Source: Verrucomicrobiota bacterium
Lineage (GTDB): Bacteria > Verrucomicrobiota > Verrucomicrobiia > Opitutales > UBA2995
NCBI GenBank assembly: GCA_027297085.1
Contig: JAPUIL010000261.1
Span: 1 to 7,330 of the forward strand
Length of the DNA: 7,330 nt
Reading direction: 5' to 3'
Positions 1 through 5,729 of the stretch are shown piece by piece (position 1 is the first letter of the stretch; each line of letters opens with the position of its first letter). Below the pieces are notes generated by a model that did no database searches, was not told where the DNA came from, and worked only from the letters and a program-made list of their open reading frames with translations. The translations under genes were made by a program, and so were the position numbers.

Positions 1-319
1 AATCCGATGCATTGCAGGAGGTAGCTTGCTGCCGATAGACCGGTCGTCGAAGAGATTAGCAATACCCCGCACCTTTATTTACACCCCCTTCTGCCGAAGA
101 GACTGGAAGAAATCCATAATCGGGAGACAGTTTCATCCATGAAGCGAAGCGATCTTGAAAAAACTCAAGGTTCGATATCGAGGGAGCCGACATGACTGGC
201 ATAGAATCCAAAGGTGTTTATCTTCGACCACGCAGAATTTCGTGAAACGAACCATTAAACATCCACTTCATTGAAATAGACCGTATTTGAAACAGGGAAA
301 TTTATTCCGTGAGTGGGAT
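1..319. other. Left flank with no recognised gene
   Basis: I see no gene I can name in this stretch. Two short open frames overlap on opposite strands. A plus frame is open from 28 to the stop at 193-195 (56 codons with stop), preceded in frame by a TAG at 25-27. A minus frame runs from an ATG at 202 to a stop at 56 (48 aa; contains FFQDRFASWMKLSPDYGF). Neither has a Shine-Dalgarno sequence, and neither matches a family I know. Given the gene relics elsewhere in the window, this may be another degraded coding sequence. A weak 4-bp stem (GGAA/TTCC, 296-308) just beyond the end of the dehydrogenase gene is too short to call a terminator. Confidence 0.3.
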
Positions 320-1330
320 TTATGAAATCCTTAATACCGCTGTTCCTTTGACGTATCCACGCTTTAGATCCATAAGCGCCTGGTTGGCAGCTTCCAGAGG
401 ATAAGCCTTGGTGGTTGTTTTTATCGGTATTTCCGCAGCGATGGGTAAAAAGGCTTCGATATCGTGACGGGTGATATTGGCTACGGTTTTTATTTCACGC
501 TCCATCCAGAGGTGGTGGTGATAGCTGAGTTTCAGCAGTTCGGATTTGTCCCTATCCTCTTTACGAATGGCGTTAACAACGAGTCTGCCACCGGGACGAA
601 GATTAGCCATACTTTGCACAACCGGTCGCCAGGCAGGCGTCGTATCTCTTATCCCATGCAGCTTCTTGGGAGACGGATCGTCTACAGAGCCGGTCCAACA
701 AGCACCCAATTCTTTTGCAAAACTCCGGGTGGCGGAATGCCGGGCAAATACATAAACTTCCGTCTGCGGATATAAATGAGACACCAGCTGAATAACGATA
801 TGAGCTGATCCTCCAAACCCCATGAGTCCGAGGCGATCACCATCCTTCAGATTGCATAGTCGAAGTGCCCTGTATCCAATCGCACCCCCGCACAGGAGAG
901 GCGCCGCGGCCTCATCGCTGAATACATCGGGGATGGGATAGGCATAGTTCTCCCCAATCGTCATATATTCCGCATAACCCCCGTTAACATCGCATCCGGT
1001 AGCCCGAAAATATTCGCTTAGATTCTCATCCTCTTCTCCCGTCGAATCGTGTATCCAGCCTGCCCCTACGCGATTACCAATGGCATGCCTGGTGACTTTC
1101 GTGCCTCTCCCAATCACGCGCCCAACCACCTGGTGCCCCAATACGATCGGCATTTTGGGCGGCAGCACACGTCCTTCGATCTCGTCCAACTCCGTATGGC
1201 AAACCCCACAGGTGGAAACTTGAATCAGAATTTCATCATTACTGGGAGTCGGCTTCGGCAAGTCCACCTGACTCAAGGGGTTTTCGGTCTCCTCCAAAGA
1301 GACAACTCTAGGCAAGATCATCGCTTTCAT
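320..1330 (-). CDS. Zinc-type medium-chain alcohol dehydrogenase, structural zinc lobe lost
   Basis: NAD(P)-dependent medium-chain alcohol dehydrogenase, cytosolic, 336 aa from the ATG at 1330. A TTG at 1357 would add nine residues, but MKAMIL is the usual family start. Numbered from the ATG, catalytic-zinc ligands are visible: Cys44 in CGVCHTEL, His66 in LGHQVVG and Cys147 in LLCGGAIGYRAL. The Rossmann fold has a GFGGSA glycine motif at 171-176. The C-terminal part (LRPGGRLVVNAIRK, the HHLWMEREIKTVANITR stretch, AAEIPIK) is typical of a propanol-preferring-like subgroup. The lobe that normally carries four structural-zinc cysteines is about six residues shorter and has none: the final ENLC reads ENLS. 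It is transcribed away from the regulator gene. The substrate is unknown. Oxidation of an aromatic alcohol feeding 4-hydroxybenzoate would suit the neighbours, but that is only inference, and no aldehyde dehydrogenase is nearby. Confidence 0.88.
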   Translation of the reverse strand: MKAMILPRVVSLEETENPLSQVDLPKPTPSNDEILIQVSTCGVCHTELDEIEGRVLPPKMPIVLGHQVVGRVIGRGTKVTRHAIGNRVGAGWIHDSTGEEDENLSEYFRATGCDVNGGYAEYMTIGENYAYPIPDVFSDEAAAPLLCGGAIGYRALRLCNLKDGDRLGLMGFGGSAHIVIQLVSHLYPQTEVYVFARHSATRSFAKELGACWTGSVDDPSPKKLHGIRDTTPAWRPVVQSMANLRPGGRLVVNAIRKEDRDKSELLKLSYHHHLWMEREIKTVANITRHDIEAFLPIAAEIPIKTTTKAYPLEAANQALMDLKRGYVKGTAVLRIS

Positions 1331-1342
1331 TCCGGAATGATT

Positions 1343-1355
1343 CAAACGTAGTGAC
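1343..1355 (-). promoter_or_regulatory. Putative shared regulatory element upstream of the alcohol dehydrogenase
   Basis: Read on the minus strand this is GTCACTACGTTTG. It differs by two transitions from GTTACTACATTTG at 1757-1769 in the marR promoter, and resembles TTACTACATT at 7090-7099 (minus) upstream of pcaB. It lies 12 bases before the dehydrogenase ATG. A binding site for the local MarR protein is an inference from the repetition and location only. Confidence 0.3.
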
Positions 1356-1365
1356 AAATGAGCAA

Positions 1366-1548
1366 TGTGTCCAATTCAATAAGTGGTGGACCGAAGAAAA
1401 AGGAAAGACCAACAACAAGGGCGGTTTTACTACCTTAACATTTCTCGGCGAATATGACGTCTCTGTTTCCCTCAAAGGAAAATCGACCGAGACTTCTTTT
1501 ACGCTGACTAAAGCTGGCGGGGCCTGCGTGATCCGCTTGGAAAGTGAA
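1366..1548 (+). pseudogene. C-terminal relic of a glycoside hydrolase (GH10 xylanase-like tail)
   Basis: The plus-strand frame here reads FNKWWTEEKGKTNNKGGF, then TTLTFLGEYDVSVSLKGKS, then TETSFTLTKAGGACVIRLE. From memory, this resembles the C-terminal tail of GH10 endo-xylanases and related hydrolases: a W-W-T-x-E start, a T-x-x-x-G-x-F turn, a FxGxY(D/E)VxV strand, a GK hairpin, and a last strand ending in small hydrophobic residues. Nothing upstream matches a catalytic barrel. The frame is closed by a TAG at 1309 and runs into the dehydrogenase start, so only about 60 residues of the tail survive. The frame continues to 1692, but the residues after about 1548 look non-homologous and overlap an opposing relic. 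No ribosome binding site precedes the GTG at 1351. The family assignment rests on pattern recognition without a search. Confidence 0.45.
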
Positions 1549-1700
1549 CTCCGCTTCTCGATCAGGTGTCTCGGAAAATTGATACGCCCTGTCTGTGGAT
1601 TGAACCAACGGGCACGGAACGTTGAGCATTCGCCAGGGCTCAAAACAGTGAATATCGGGGATGATCAGGTTATAAGAACCCCCATAGTTTAACGCGCAAT
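1530..1700 (-). pseudogene. Frameshifted C-terminal relic of a glycoside hydrolase (collagen-binding-like domain)
   Basis: Read on the minus strand, three pieces in two frames join into one plausible domain. YGGSYNLIIPD (about 1650-1687) is followed after a one-base shift by FTVLSPGECSTFRARWF and NPQTG (about 1587-1652). A second shift back gives AYQFSETPDREAEFTFQ (about 1536-1587). The order 'GSY-L-I-P ... FTV-L ... (R)ARWFNPRTG ... F ... REFTPP' matches my memory of the C-terminal 'putative collagen-binding domain of a collagenase' found after DUF4038/apiosidase-like glycosidases. The final DWVLVL strand is not visible. At least two frameshifts mean no intact product. Its 3' end converges on the plus-strand GH10-like tail, as if two hydrolase genes once faced each other here. 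Confidence 0.42.
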
Positions 1701-1737
1701 TGAGACACCGTAAGGTAGATTTGATTGCTGATATTGA

Positions 1738-1767
1738 TTGACAATTAGTAACTAGTGTTACTACATT
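1738..1767 (+). promoter_or_regulatory. Putative sigma-70 promoter of the MarR-family regulator gene
   Basis: A perfect -35 hexamer TTGACA (1738-1743) is followed after 18 bp by TACATT (1762-1767, four of six matches to TATAAT). Transcription would start near 1774, only about ten bases before the ATG at 1784. No Shine-Dalgarno sequence fits ahead of that ATG (GCTACATTTTCCC), so the message may be nearly leaderless. The octamer CTACATTT occurs twice, at 1761-1768 and 1772-1779, one helical turn apart, so a slightly later -10 is also possible. Confidence 0.5.
1746..1763. promoter_or_regulatory. Candidate MarR operator (perfect inverted repeat)
   Basis: TAGTAAC (1746-1752) and GTTACTA (1757-1763) are perfect 7-bp inverted arms separated by TAGT. 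The 18-bp span is the size usual for MarR-family operators. It lies between the -35 and -10 elements of the regulator's own promoter, where a bound dimer would block polymerase. Autorepression relieved by a pathway ligand such as protocatechuate or 4-hydroxybenzoate is inferred. The MarR protein PcaV of Streptomyces is a known precedent for protocatechuate sensing. Confidence 0.5.
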
Positions 1768-1783
1768 TGCGCTACATTTTCCC

Positions 1784-2266
1784 ATGGCGGTAAAATCGGA
1801 TTCAAATATCAACGATGGACCAGAAGCACTCGGTTTCTACCTGAGTCGTGCTCAAATCGTCTTTCGTTCTCTACTCAAGAACGCCCTAGTCGAATCCGGC
1901 CTGGACAGTTTCATAAAGCCAGGAATGGGAAACCTGCTGTTCGCTTTATACGAGCATGATGGCCAAACGAAGACAGAGCTGGCCTCATGTCTTCTCCTTT
2001 CTAAGATGACAATTACTAGACTCGTTCGCCAGGTCGAAAGTCATGGACTTGTCATAACCGTTCGAGACGAGAGAGACGGCAGAGCCAACCGCGTCAATCT
2101 AACACCGCTCGCCAAGAGTCTCGAAACAAAGTATCGCCGCGTCGGGAGAAACTTGGAGGCACGAATAGCAAGCCAATTTACCCCTCGTCAGCTAAATCAG
2201 TTTCGCGGCTACCTCAAAACCCTGCTCATGACGTTAGAAGACGAAACTTCAAATTCGTTATGTTAA
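1784..2266 (+). CDS. MarR-family transcriptional regulator, probable pca/pob regulator
   Basis: A 160-aa cytosolic DNA-binding protein of typical MarR length. Helical dimerisation segments occupy roughly residues 12-40 and 110-150. The winged helix-turn-helix lies at about 46-108: KPGMGNLLFALYEHDG begins it, the helix-turn-helix is at about 62-86 (TELASCLLLSKMTITRLVRQ), and the wing carries RDERDGRANRVNLT (94-107), the usual D-x-R wing signature. The ATG at 1784 is the first start in the frame with full domain coverage. The gene is 82 bp ahead of pcaH on the same strand and has an inverted repeat in its promoter, so it probably controls itself and the pca/pob genes. Ligand and regulatory sign cannot be read from the sequence. 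Its location is the only reason to link it to aromatic acids. Confidence 0.87.
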   Translation: MAVKSDSNINDGPEALGFYLSRAQIVFRSLLKNALVESGLDSFIKPGMGNLLFALYEHDGQTKTELASCLLLSKMTITRLVRQVESHGLVITVRDERDGRANRVNLTPLAKSLETKYRRVGRNLEARIASQFTPRQLNQFRGYLKTLLMTLEDETSNSLC

Positions 2267-2305
2267 TACAAGGAGATCATTACAATCAAAACGCACTAAT
2301 ACTCA

Positions 2306-2329
2306 GCGCAATTTGGTTTTTAATTGAGC
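2306..2329. promoter_or_regulatory. Imperfect inverted repeat upstream of pcaH
   Basis: GCGCAATT (2306-2313) and AATTGAGC (2322-2329) are inverted arms with one mismatch and an 8-base centre, TGGTTTTT. The element lies 20 bp ahead of the pcaH start in the 82-bp gap after the regulator gene. It could be an operator or an attenuating hairpin, and its sequence differs from the TAGTAAC palindrome. I see no convincing -35/-10 pair in this gap, so pcaH may also be read through from the marR promoter. Confidence 0.3.
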
Positions 2330-2348
2330 AAAAAATAAAGAGACCACA

Positions 2349-3044
2349 GTGAAATTTAAATCACGAGACAGAAGTAGCCACCCCCCATACATTCTTCCGC
2401 CGTATAAATCCAGCCTCACCCGCGGACCCAAGACTGAGCCGATAATAGTACCACAGTCCCTCACGGAGTTGACGGGTCCGGCCTACGATGAATCCATAGT
2501 AGGTGAACTCGACCACGACCTGACAAGAAACGGGCAAACCAACGGCGAACCCATAGGCGAACGTTTGATAATCACAGGGCGAATATTGGACGAAAACGGA
2601 GACGCGGCCGCCAATACACTCGTAGAGATATGGCAAGCGAATGCGGCCGGAAGGTACGTTCACACAAACGACCAGCATGACGCGCCGCTCGATCCGAATT
2701 TTCTTGGAGCCGGACGCGCGCTTACCGACGACGAAGGTTGGTATAAGTTCACTACCATTCGCCCTGGCGCCTATCCTTGGGGCAATCACTATAACGCCTG
2801 GCGGCCAACCCATATCCACTTCTCCTTGCTAGGCCCCAACATCATGACGCGACTGATCACCCAAATGTACTTCGAAGGCGATCCACTCATCCCCTTCGAC
2901 CCTATCTTCGCGGGTTCTCCTGCAGGCGCAAAAGATCGGCTTGTCGCGAAATTCTCTCTCGAATTGACTGAACCTGGATTTGCGTTGGCCTACCGATTCG
3001 ATATTGTGCTCCGCGGTCCAGAGGCCACGCCCTTTGAAGCCTGA
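2349..3044 (+). CDS. pcaH: Protocatechuate 3,4-dioxygenase beta subunit
   Basis: Iron(III)-binding subunit of the intradiol dioxygenase that, with PcaG, splits protocatechuate with O2 to 3-carboxy-cis,cis-muconate. It has 231 aa, normal for PcaH. Aligned by eye to the Pseudomonas putida enzyme, all four iron ligands are present: Tyr103 (GRYVH), Tyr142 (AYPWGN), His155 and His157 (WRPTHIHF). The active-site Trp144 and Arg152 are also conserved. The N-terminal arm (HPPYILPPYKSSLTRGP), PQSLTELTGP, GERLIITGRILDENG and the C-terminal LAYRFDIVLRG are family hallmarks. The start is a GTG at 2349, with only a weak AAAGAG purine stretch ahead; no other in-frame start would keep the N-terminal arm. The stop overlaps the pcaG start by one base (TGATG), implying coupled translation of the two subunits. 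Confidence 0.96.
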   Translation: MKFKSRDRSSHPPYILPPYKSSLTRGPKTEPIIVPQSLTELTGPAYDESIVGELDHDLTRNGQTNGEPIGERLIITGRILDENGDAAANTLVEIWQANAAGRYVHTNDQHDAPLDPNFLGAGRALTDDEGWYKFTTIRPGAYPWGNHYNAWRPTHIHFSLLGPNIMTRLITQMYFEGDPLIPFDPIFAGSPAGAKDRLVAKFSLELTEPGFALAYRFDIVLRGPEATPFEA

Positions 3045-3628
3045 TGCCCAAATCCTTCAAGCAAACACCTTCTCAAACGGTCGGACCGTTTTTCGCCTAC
3101 GGACTGACGCCTCGGCAATATGGATACAACTTTGGCGAAATCGCCTCATCCCAACTCACCAAGTCTGACACAAAAGGTGAGCGCATTTCTATAATCGGCA
3201 AGCTATACGACGGCACGGGTACACCCATGGCAAACGCGGTGATCGAAATCTGGCAGGCAGATAGCGAAGGCAACTATGCCCCACTCTATACCAAAGATAA
3301 ATTTTTCGGCTACGGACGCGTTGGCACCGGAACGGATCCAGAGAATCGCTTCGTCATTGAAACCATCAAGCCAGGAAGAGTAGACGACCAGCAAGCGCCT
3401 CATATCGCGCTGATCATCATGTCAAGAGGCATCATGCAGCACGTGTACACACGGTTGTACTTCTCGGACGAAGCCGAAGCGAACGCGAAGGATCCCGTCC
3501 TAAACGCACTGCCCGCAGAGAGAAAAACCACCCTAATAGCTGAGCGAAAACAAAACGAAGACCGCACCGAATACCACTTCGACATCTATATGCAGGGAGA
3601 AAACGAAACCGTTTTTCTCGAATTCTAA
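3044..3628 (+). CDS. pcaG: Protocatechuate 3,4-dioxygenase alpha subunit
   Basis: Non-iron partner subunit that completes the active site of the PcaHG intradiol dioxygenase. It has 194 aa, normal for the family. TPSQTVGPFFAYGL (8-21) is the alpha-subunit N-terminal signature; position 16 is Phe where the Pseudomonas putida subunit has Tyr. Further conserved blocks are GKLYDGTGTPMANAVIEIWQAD (52-73), the APHIALIIMSRGI strand (118-130), TRLYFSDEAEANAKDPVL (136-153; Arg137 matches the substrate-side arginine of this motif) and YHFDIYMQGENETVFLEF at the C-terminus. The iron-ligand tyrosines and histidines of PcaH are absent, as expected for this chain. The ATG overlaps the pcaH stop. There is no separate Shine-Dalgarno sequence, so expression probably depends on reinitiation after pcaH. 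Confidence 0.95.
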   Translation: MPKSFKQTPSQTVGPFFAYGLTPRQYGYNFGEIASSQLTKSDTKGERISIIGKLYDGTGTPMANAVIEIWQADSEGNYAPLYTKDKFFGYGRVGTGTDPENRFVIETIKPGRVDDQQAPHIALIIMSRGIMQHVYTRLYFSDEAEANAKDPVLNALPAERKTTLIAERKQNEDRTEYHFDIYMQGENETVFLEF

Positions 3629-3644
3629 CGAACTCCACCGGCGT

Positions 3645-4829
3645 ATGAACCAAAAAACCAAAGTCGGCATCATCGGCTCCGGGCCTTCTGGGCTCCTCCT
3701 GTCGCAATTGCTCTATGTCAACGGTATCGAATCCATAGTTGTGGAAAAACGCACTCGGGCGCACGTAGAGGGGCGCATTCGGGCGGGCATTCTCGAGCAA
3801 GGGATGGTAGACTTGCTAGAGGCAGCACAAGTGGCGGATCGCCTGCGCAAAGAGGCCCTTATCCACGGTGGCATCGCCCTTCAATTCGAAGGCAATGCCC
3901 ATCGAATCGACATGGAAAAATTGACTGGAGGAAAAGTCGTCACAGTTTATGGGCAAAACGAATTGACCAAAGACCTCATGGATGCTCACGAAGAGCGAGG
4001 GCAGAGCCCTGTTTACCAGGCCCTGGATGTCCAAATAAGTGGCATCGAAGTGGACCGCCCAACCCTGACCTACACAAAGAACGGCGAGGCATTTCGCGTA
4101 GAATGCGACTACGTAATTGGATGCGACGGCTACCATGGCGTATCCAGATCCTACATACCTTCAACGATTCTAAAGACTTACCAAAAAATCTACCCTTTCG
4201 GATGGCTGGGCGTGCTTGCCGACGTTCCTCCAGTTTCCGATGAACTGATTTACAATAACCACGTGGACGGCTTCGCTCTGGCAAGCCAGAGATCCAAAAC
4301 AAGAAGCCGGTACTACATCCAGTGCGATTTAGACGAAGACATAAAGGAGTGGCCTGATGACAGATTCTGGAGCGAACTAGTGCATCGATTCGGAGAGGAA
4401 GTTGGAAGCCAGATCATCACCGGACCCTCCATCGAAAAAAGCATAGCTCCACTGCGAAGTTTCGTCGCCGAGCCTATGCGCTACAAATCGCTTTTTCTAG
4501 CTGGAGACTCTGCACATATTGTACCGCCAGCCGGAGCGAAGGGGCTGAATCTAGCGGCCTCTGACATCAAGTACTTGTCCGATGCTCTCATCAGGCGCTA
4601 TAAGACCGGGAAAGTCGACCTTCTGGAAAGCTACTCGGATAAAGCCCTGAGCAGAGTCTGGAAATCAATTCGCTTTTCCTGGTGGTTCACTTCTCTCACT
4701 CACCGTTTCCCCGAACATGAAAAAGGCGACTTGGGCCACAAGTTACAAATTGCCGAGCTCGACTACATCGTGAACTCGAAAGCGGCCTCCACTAGCTTTG
4801 CAGAGAATTACGTCGGCCTACCCTACTAG
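3645..4829 (+). CDS. pobA: 4-hydroxybenzoate 3-monooxygenase
   Basis: FAD-dependent hydroxylase converting 4-hydroxybenzoate, O2 and NAD(P)H to protocatechuate, the substrate of the PcaHG pair encoded just upstream. It has 394 aa, the length of the Pseudomonas fluorescens enzyme. The FAD motif GSGPSG is at 11-16, GRIRAG at 43-48 (Arg46 corresponds to Arg44), the CDG motif at 160-162 and LFLAGDSAHIVPPAGAKG at 283-300. Substrate-site residues are kept, two positions later than in P. fluorescens: Tyr203 (Tyr201), Ser214 (Ser212), Arg216 (Arg214) and Tyr224 (Tyr222); Tyr389 matches Tyr385. The chain ends at GLPY, four residues sooner than in P. fluorescens. The loop that sets NADPH preference reads KRTRAHVEGR (35-44), with His where Tyr38 sits, so coenzyme choice is open. 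It starts 16 bp after pcaG without a clear Shine-Dalgarno sequence. Confidence 0.96.
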   Translation: MNQKTKVGIIGSGPSGLLLSQLLYVNGIESIVVEKRTRAHVEGRIRAGILEQGMVDLLEAAQVADRLRKEALIHGGIALQFEGNAHRIDMEKLTGGKVVTVYGQNELTKDLMDAHEERGQSPVYQALDVQISGIEVDRPTLTYTKNGEAFRVECDYVIGCDGYHGVSRSYIPSTILKTYQKIYPFGWLGVLADVPPVSDELIYNNHVDGFALASQRSKTRSRYYIQCDLDEDIKEWPDDRFWSELVHRFGEEVGSQIITGPSIEKSIAPLRSFVAEPMRYKSLFLAGDSAHIVPPAGAKGLNLAASDIKYLSDALIRRYKTGKVDLLESYSDKALSRVWKSIRFSWWFTSLTHRFPEHEKGDLGHKLQIAELDYIVNSKAASTSFAENYVGLPY

Positions 4830-4853
4830 CACCTCATTGAATAAATAAAGTCG

Positions 4854-4878
4854 CATATTTTGGCATTCCAAGAATATG
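4854..4878. terminator. Hairpin in the convergent gap after pobA, possible terminator
   Basis: CATATTTTGG (4854-4863) and CCAAGAATATG (4868-4878) pair as a ten-base-pair stem with one bulged base and a CATT loop. It starts 25 bp after the pobA stop. No T-run follows on the plus strand, so it is not a textbook intrinsic terminator. It may act as an mRNA 3'-end stabiliser. Confidence 0.4.
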
Positions 4879-4916
4879 ACCTGAAGTCACAGTGATCGTA
4901 GTTCCAAAACGATTAG

Positions 4917-4980
4917 CTCACGCGAAGGCGCGAAGAACGCTAAGGATGTTTATGGTGATCGCTTAGCGCCTCAGTGTGAG
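4917..4980. repeat. Dispersed palindromic intergenic repeat, single copy in window
   Basis: The left arm begins CTCACGCGAAGGCGC and ends CGCTAAG; the right arm begins CGCTTAGCGCC and ends GTGTGAG. The outer CTCAC/GTGAG and inner CGCTAAG/CTTAGCG segments are exact inverted complements around a roughly 15-base loop, with a bulged middle. The shape and wording ('cgcgaaggcgcgaagaacgctaagg') match a class of palindromic intergenic repeats I remember from many bacterial genomes, often rich in 'cgcaaaggcgcaaag'-like text. It lies between two convergent operons, a common site for such elements. It could serve as a bidirectional RNA hairpin. Confidence 0.6.
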
Positions 4981-5066
4981 TCAATGGCGTATCAAAATGT
5001 AGGAGTAGCTTAACCCATCCTTGACCAGTTGAGCTGCTTACGCGGGGGTAATTACAGGAACGATTT

Positions 5067-5101
5067 TTATGAGAGAAAATTCCCAAGGGACTCGCTCATA
5101 A
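5067..5101. repeat. Inverted repeat overlapping the pcaC stop
   Basis: TTATGAG (5067-5073) and CTCATAA (5095-5101) are exact 7-bp inverted arms separated by 21 bases. The right arm includes the pcaC stop codon. The wide loop and lack of a T-tract on the minus strand make a terminator role uncertain. Confidence 0.25.
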
Positions 5102-5491
5102 TTCACCGAGCTCCTTGAGGATGTTTGTAGCGAGTTGAAAAGCGTGATTGGCAGCCGGCAAACCGCAGTAAACAGCTGAATGAAGAATTACCTCCTTTAT
5201 CTCTTCCACGGTGACCCCATTATTAATGGCGGCCCTGATATGAATCTCAAATTCTCCATCGTGGCCACGGGCAATCATCATAGAAAGCGTCAGTAGACTG
5301 CGCGTCCGACGATCAAGGCCAGGTCGATCCCAGATTTCGCCCCAGGCATACCGTGTTATCAAATCCTGAAAGAACTCATTGAAATCGGTGGTTCCTTCAA
5401 TGGCTTTATTTACATGAGTATCGCCTAAAACGCTTCGTCGATTTTCCATGCCGCGTTCGTGAATCTCGCTCTTCGTTTCGTTTTTTTTCAT
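5096..5491 (-). CDS. pcaC: 4-carboxymuconolactone decarboxylase
   Basis: Converts 4-carboxymuconolactone to 3-oxoadipate enol-lactone; a small all-helical carboxymuconolactone-decarboxylase-family protein that forms oligomers in the cytosol. It has 131 aa, normal for stand-alone PcaC. Signature blocks are ERGMENRRSVLGDTHV (12-27), FQDLITRYAWGEIWDRPGL (41-59), RRTRSLLTLSMMIA (61-74) and the core HIRAAINNGVTVEEIKEVIL through HSAVYCGLPAANHAF (84-118). AAAGGAA sits seven bases before the ATG. The start overlaps the stop of the truncated pcaD (ATGA), so the two remain translationally coupled. In some bacteria PcaC and PcaD are one fused protein (PcaL), and this tight pairing fits that partnership. 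Confidence 0.95.
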   Translation of the reverse strand: MKKNETKSEIHERGMENRRSVLGDTHVNKAIEGTTDFNEFFQDLITRYAWGEIWDRPGLDRRTRSLLTLSMMIARGHDGEFEIHIRAAINNGVTVEEIKEVILHSAVYCGLPAANHAFQLATNILKELGEL

Positions 5492-5727
5492 ATGCTGTTC
5501 CTTTCCAGAAATTCGCCAAGCACTGCGCCAGATGAAGCCTTCGATTGGCCCTGACCACGGTTATCATATCGAAGGATACGAAAACGATCTTTGAACGCGG
5601 CAGCTTGTCCATCCCACATACCAAGGATTGTCCCTAACGAATTCGAAAAAACAAGAACCGGATCAGAAACTTTTCCTTCAAGCTCGTAGTAGAGTATAGC
5701 TCCGTCGCTCATGGTTACGGCAGGCAT
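5488..5727 (-). pseudogene. pcaD: 3-oxoadipate enol-lactonase with large internal deletion
   Basis: PcaD should hydrolyse 3-oxoadipate enol-lactone to 3-oxoadipate and is normally an alpha/beta hydrolase of about 260 aa. Here only 79 aa remain. Residues 1-62 are a good PcaD N-terminus: SDPVLVFSNSLGT (21-33, oxyanion-hole region) and RFRILRYDNRGQGQS (48-62). After a short SKASSG join, AVLGEFLERN (68-77) resembles the extreme C-terminal helix of the family. The nucleophile elbow (GLSMGG-type Ser) and the regions carrying the catalytic Asp and His are all absent. The simplest reading is an in-frame deletion of roughly 180 codons that kept both ends. The ATG lies two bases after the pcaB stop, with GGAGAGG ahead, and the stop overlaps pcaC. 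The peptide cannot be an active lactonase, though translating it may still couple pcaC to pcaB. An assembly collapse would look the same. Confidence 0.85.
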
Positions 5728-5729
5728 GA

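Noticed and set aside
1308..1643. 111-aa minus-strand frame as an intact hypothetical gene upstream of the dehydrogenase.
   Set aside because: Only the RARWFNPQTG part looks protein-like, and it fits better as one piece of a frameshifted relic; the rest overlaps the plus-strand GH10-like tail and the dehydrogenase start.
1435..1812. 125-aa minus-strand frame as an intact gene.
   Set aside because: Its N-terminal third covers the marR promoter and start; only the 1536-1587 and 1650-1690 parts are suggestive, as pieces of a relic.
3432..4302. Long minus-strand frames within pcaG and pobA (for example 3432-3800 and 3976-4302).
   Set aside because: They lie antisense to fully convincing enzyme genes and have low-complexity, arginine-rich translations typical of shadows.
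5406..5624. 72-aa minus frame across the pcaD/pcaC junction.
   Set aside because: It overlaps the recognisable PcaD N-terminus and pcaC start out of frame and reads as a shadow. It does not restore PcaD sequence, so a simple frameshift cannot explain the short pcaD.
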